From assembly GCF_016583785.1 (NCBI RefSeq), contig NZ_NRRU01000008.1:1-64000 (forward strand): a stretch of 64,000 bases of DNA, written 5' to 3'. Positions 62,622-64,000 of the stretch are shown piece by piece. Below the pieces are notes generated by a model that was not told where the DNA came from, made no database searches, and worked only from the letters and a program-made list of their open reading frames with translations. Position 1 is the stretch's first letter. Each line of letters begins with the position of its first letter. The stretch is from Rubrivivax gelatinosus (GTDB taxonomy: Bacteria; Pseudomonadota; Gammaproteobacteria; Burkholderiales; Burkholderiaceae_C). The position numbers and the translations under genes were made by a program.

Positions 62622-64000
62622 ATGACCTGCGATAACAAGACGCGGCGCGCCGCTGCATGGCTGGCTGCGCTGGGGGTGGCGACGCTCGCGGCCTGCGGCG
62701 GCGGCGAGAACGGCCTGGATTCGAGCACCACGGTGACCGTCGGCACGCCGGCCAGCATCGCCGTCGAGTCCGCCGCGAGCTACGACGACAACCGTTACGG
62801 CCTGATCAGCGCCAAGACGCTGCGCGGCTGGATCGACAACTGGTCGGCGAACAAACCCGCCGGCATCAGCGGCAAGCTCGTCGTGCTGCAGGTGGCGGCC
62901 GGCCCGAGCGGGCGCCAGTACATCAAGGGCGACGACAGCAATGTCTTCGTCTACCTCGAAGGCGGCTGGACCGAGGACCGCTCCAACGGCGTCATCAAGA
63001 CCAGCACGATGGTGCTGACCGGCGCCAAGGTCGACGACCTGCTGGCGCGCTACGCGATCGACCCGCGCAAGGACCTCGTCGTCTGCGCCCAGGGCAGCGG
63101 CAATGCGTCGAACGCGATGACCCAGGGCCGCTGCTGGTACACGCTGCGCTACTGGGGCGTCGACGCGCGCCATGTCGCCGTGCTCAACGGCGGCAACCAG
63201 GCGCTGGGTGTCGACGACGGCTCGACCTGGACCAGCGAGCACTTCACCAGCGCCGAAGTCAGCCCGCGCCTGAACAAACGTGTCGCCAGCGTGCAGGACC
63301 TGGGCGTCGACAACACCGTGCTGCAGGCCACGCTGGAGGACGTGATCAACGTGCTGCCGCTGGCCGACCACAACGTGCTCGACGACGGCGTCTTCATCTG
63401 GGACGCACGCAGCCTGGCGCAGTACAGCGCCGGCCTGCGCGGCGCCTCCGTCAACGACATCCCGGCCAACGACGCCAGCGCGCTGGCGGCGAGCTTCCAG
63501 AACAACGGTTCGCGCCAGGGCCACCCGCGCGGCGCGCTGCAACTGGGCTACGACCAGCTGATCGACTCGGCCACCGGCAAGTACAAGAGCAAGGCCGACC
63601 TGGCCGCGCTGCTGGCCGGCGGCACGACGCCCTCGGGCCAGGGCTTCACCGACGGCCAGCTCGCGCTGCTGGGCAACGGCAAGGCCTACCAGAAGGGCGA
63701 CGTCGTCTACACCTACTGCGAGACGGCGATGCGGGCGATGATCACCGCGATCGCGTCCTCGGTCGTGCTGGGGCTGCCGACGCGCGTCTACGACGGCTCG
63801 ATGATCGAGTGGAACTCGCTCACGCGCACCCAGGACCGCAGCGGCAACTGGCTGATCCCGGCCGACTCGCGCTGGCGCACCGACGTGCTGTCCTGGTATC
63901 GGCTGAACCCGACGCCGGCCAACGTCGCGCCGCGCACCGACGCGAGCATCGTGCCGACCATCGTCGACGCCTACGCCGCCAATGCCGGCGCGGCGATCGC
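62622..64000 (+). CDS. Rhodanese-like lipoprotein (ExtH-like), C-terminus beyond the window
   Basis: 459 codons present, no stop before the edge. A signal peptide with lipobox LAACGGG (Cys25) makes it a lipoprotein. Two rhodanese-like domains follow: the first with VVCAQGSGNASNAM and VAVLNGGNQAL, the second with DARSLAQYSAG and an active-site-like Cys366 (YCETAMRA, then YDGSMIEW). Such two-domain rhodanese lipoproteins occur as ExtH in selenite/tellurite reduction operons of Geobacter. The 252-bp gap before it holds no gene. Confidence 0.72.
   Translation, partial: MTCDNKTRRAAAWLAALGVATLAACGGGENGLDSSTTVTVGTPASIAVESAASYDDNRYGLISAKTLRGWIDNWSANKPAGISGKLVVLQVAAGPSGRQYIKGDDSNVFVYLEGGWTEDRSNGVIKTSTMVLTGAKVDDLLARYAIDPRKDLVVCAQGSGNASNAMTQGRCWYTLRYWGVDARHVAVLNGGNQALGVDDGSTWTSEHFTSAEVSPRLNKRVASVQDLGVDNTVLQATLEDVINVLPLADHNVLDDGVFIWDARSLAQYSAGLRGASVNDIPANDASALAASFQNNGSRQGHPRGALQLGYDQLIDSATGKYKSKADLAALLAGGTTPSGQGFTDGQLALLGNGKAYQKGDVVYTYCETAMRAMITAIASSVVLGLPTRVYDGSMIEWNSLTRTQDRSGNWLIPADSRWRTDVLSWYRLNPTPANVAPRTDASIVPTIVDAYAANAGAAI

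Overview
The window is a GC-rich bacterial chromosome segment, mostly with the codon bias of one host. Gene content suggests a Burkholderiales betaproteobacterium of the Rubrivivax/Leptothrix/Ideonella kind: RecBCD, MinCDE, a fused MrpAB antiporter, menaquinone genes and multihaem cytochromes. The taxon is an inference; there is no rRNA or tRNA here to settle it.

Layout. 1-7173 (minus): recC-recB-recD operon, recD cut by the window edge. 7404-8957: an Aer-like aerotaxis receptor with a good sigma-28-type promoter. 9099-11392 (minus): gamma-glutamyltransferase and a small unknown protein. 11695-21142 (plus): one nine-gene chemosensory operon (receptor-like protein, CheY, STAS protein, CheA, receptor, CheW, REC-EAL phosphodiesterase, CheR, CheB), which would join chemosensing to c-di-GMP. 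21252-23909: a TetR regulator, then minCDE. 23934-29955 (minus): six-gene Mrp/Pha cation/proton antiporter operon. 30173-34656 (plus): tandem universal stress protein, Fic protein, menB-menE.

34767-40313 is an accessory stretch of lower GC. It holds a lipoprotein, a Pmp3-type peptide, the tail of an IS1182-type transposase, two minus-strand gene cassettes each followed by an attC-like folded site (integron-type, no integrase in the window), a large nested inverted repeat, a decayed copy of the nearby amino-acid deaminase gene, a small membrane protein and an acetyltransferase.

40389-59439 returns to host-like DNA: an amino-acid deaminase with an S4 protein, a TSUP permease, a hipBA module preceded by four operator-like sites on an exact 27-bp period, a nuclease-helicase fusion, a YkgJ Cys-cluster protein, a Csp-like copper protein, a sirtuin beside a macro-domain-like protein, an aminotransferase, AraC and Crp regulators, an acetoacetate decarboxylase-family protein, a nucleosidase, and a ThDP enzyme coupled to a flavoprotein dehydrogenase.

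59712-64000 is the most interesting metabolic segment: a membrane-anchored flavin/2Fe-2S reductase, a b-type cytochrome and a ten-haem cytochrome c form a tight operon behind an FNR-type box. A rhodanese-like lipoprotein that recalls ExtH of selenite/tellurite operons follows and runs off the window. Together they could carry electrons from cytoplasmic NAD(P)H to an acceptor outside the inner membrane.
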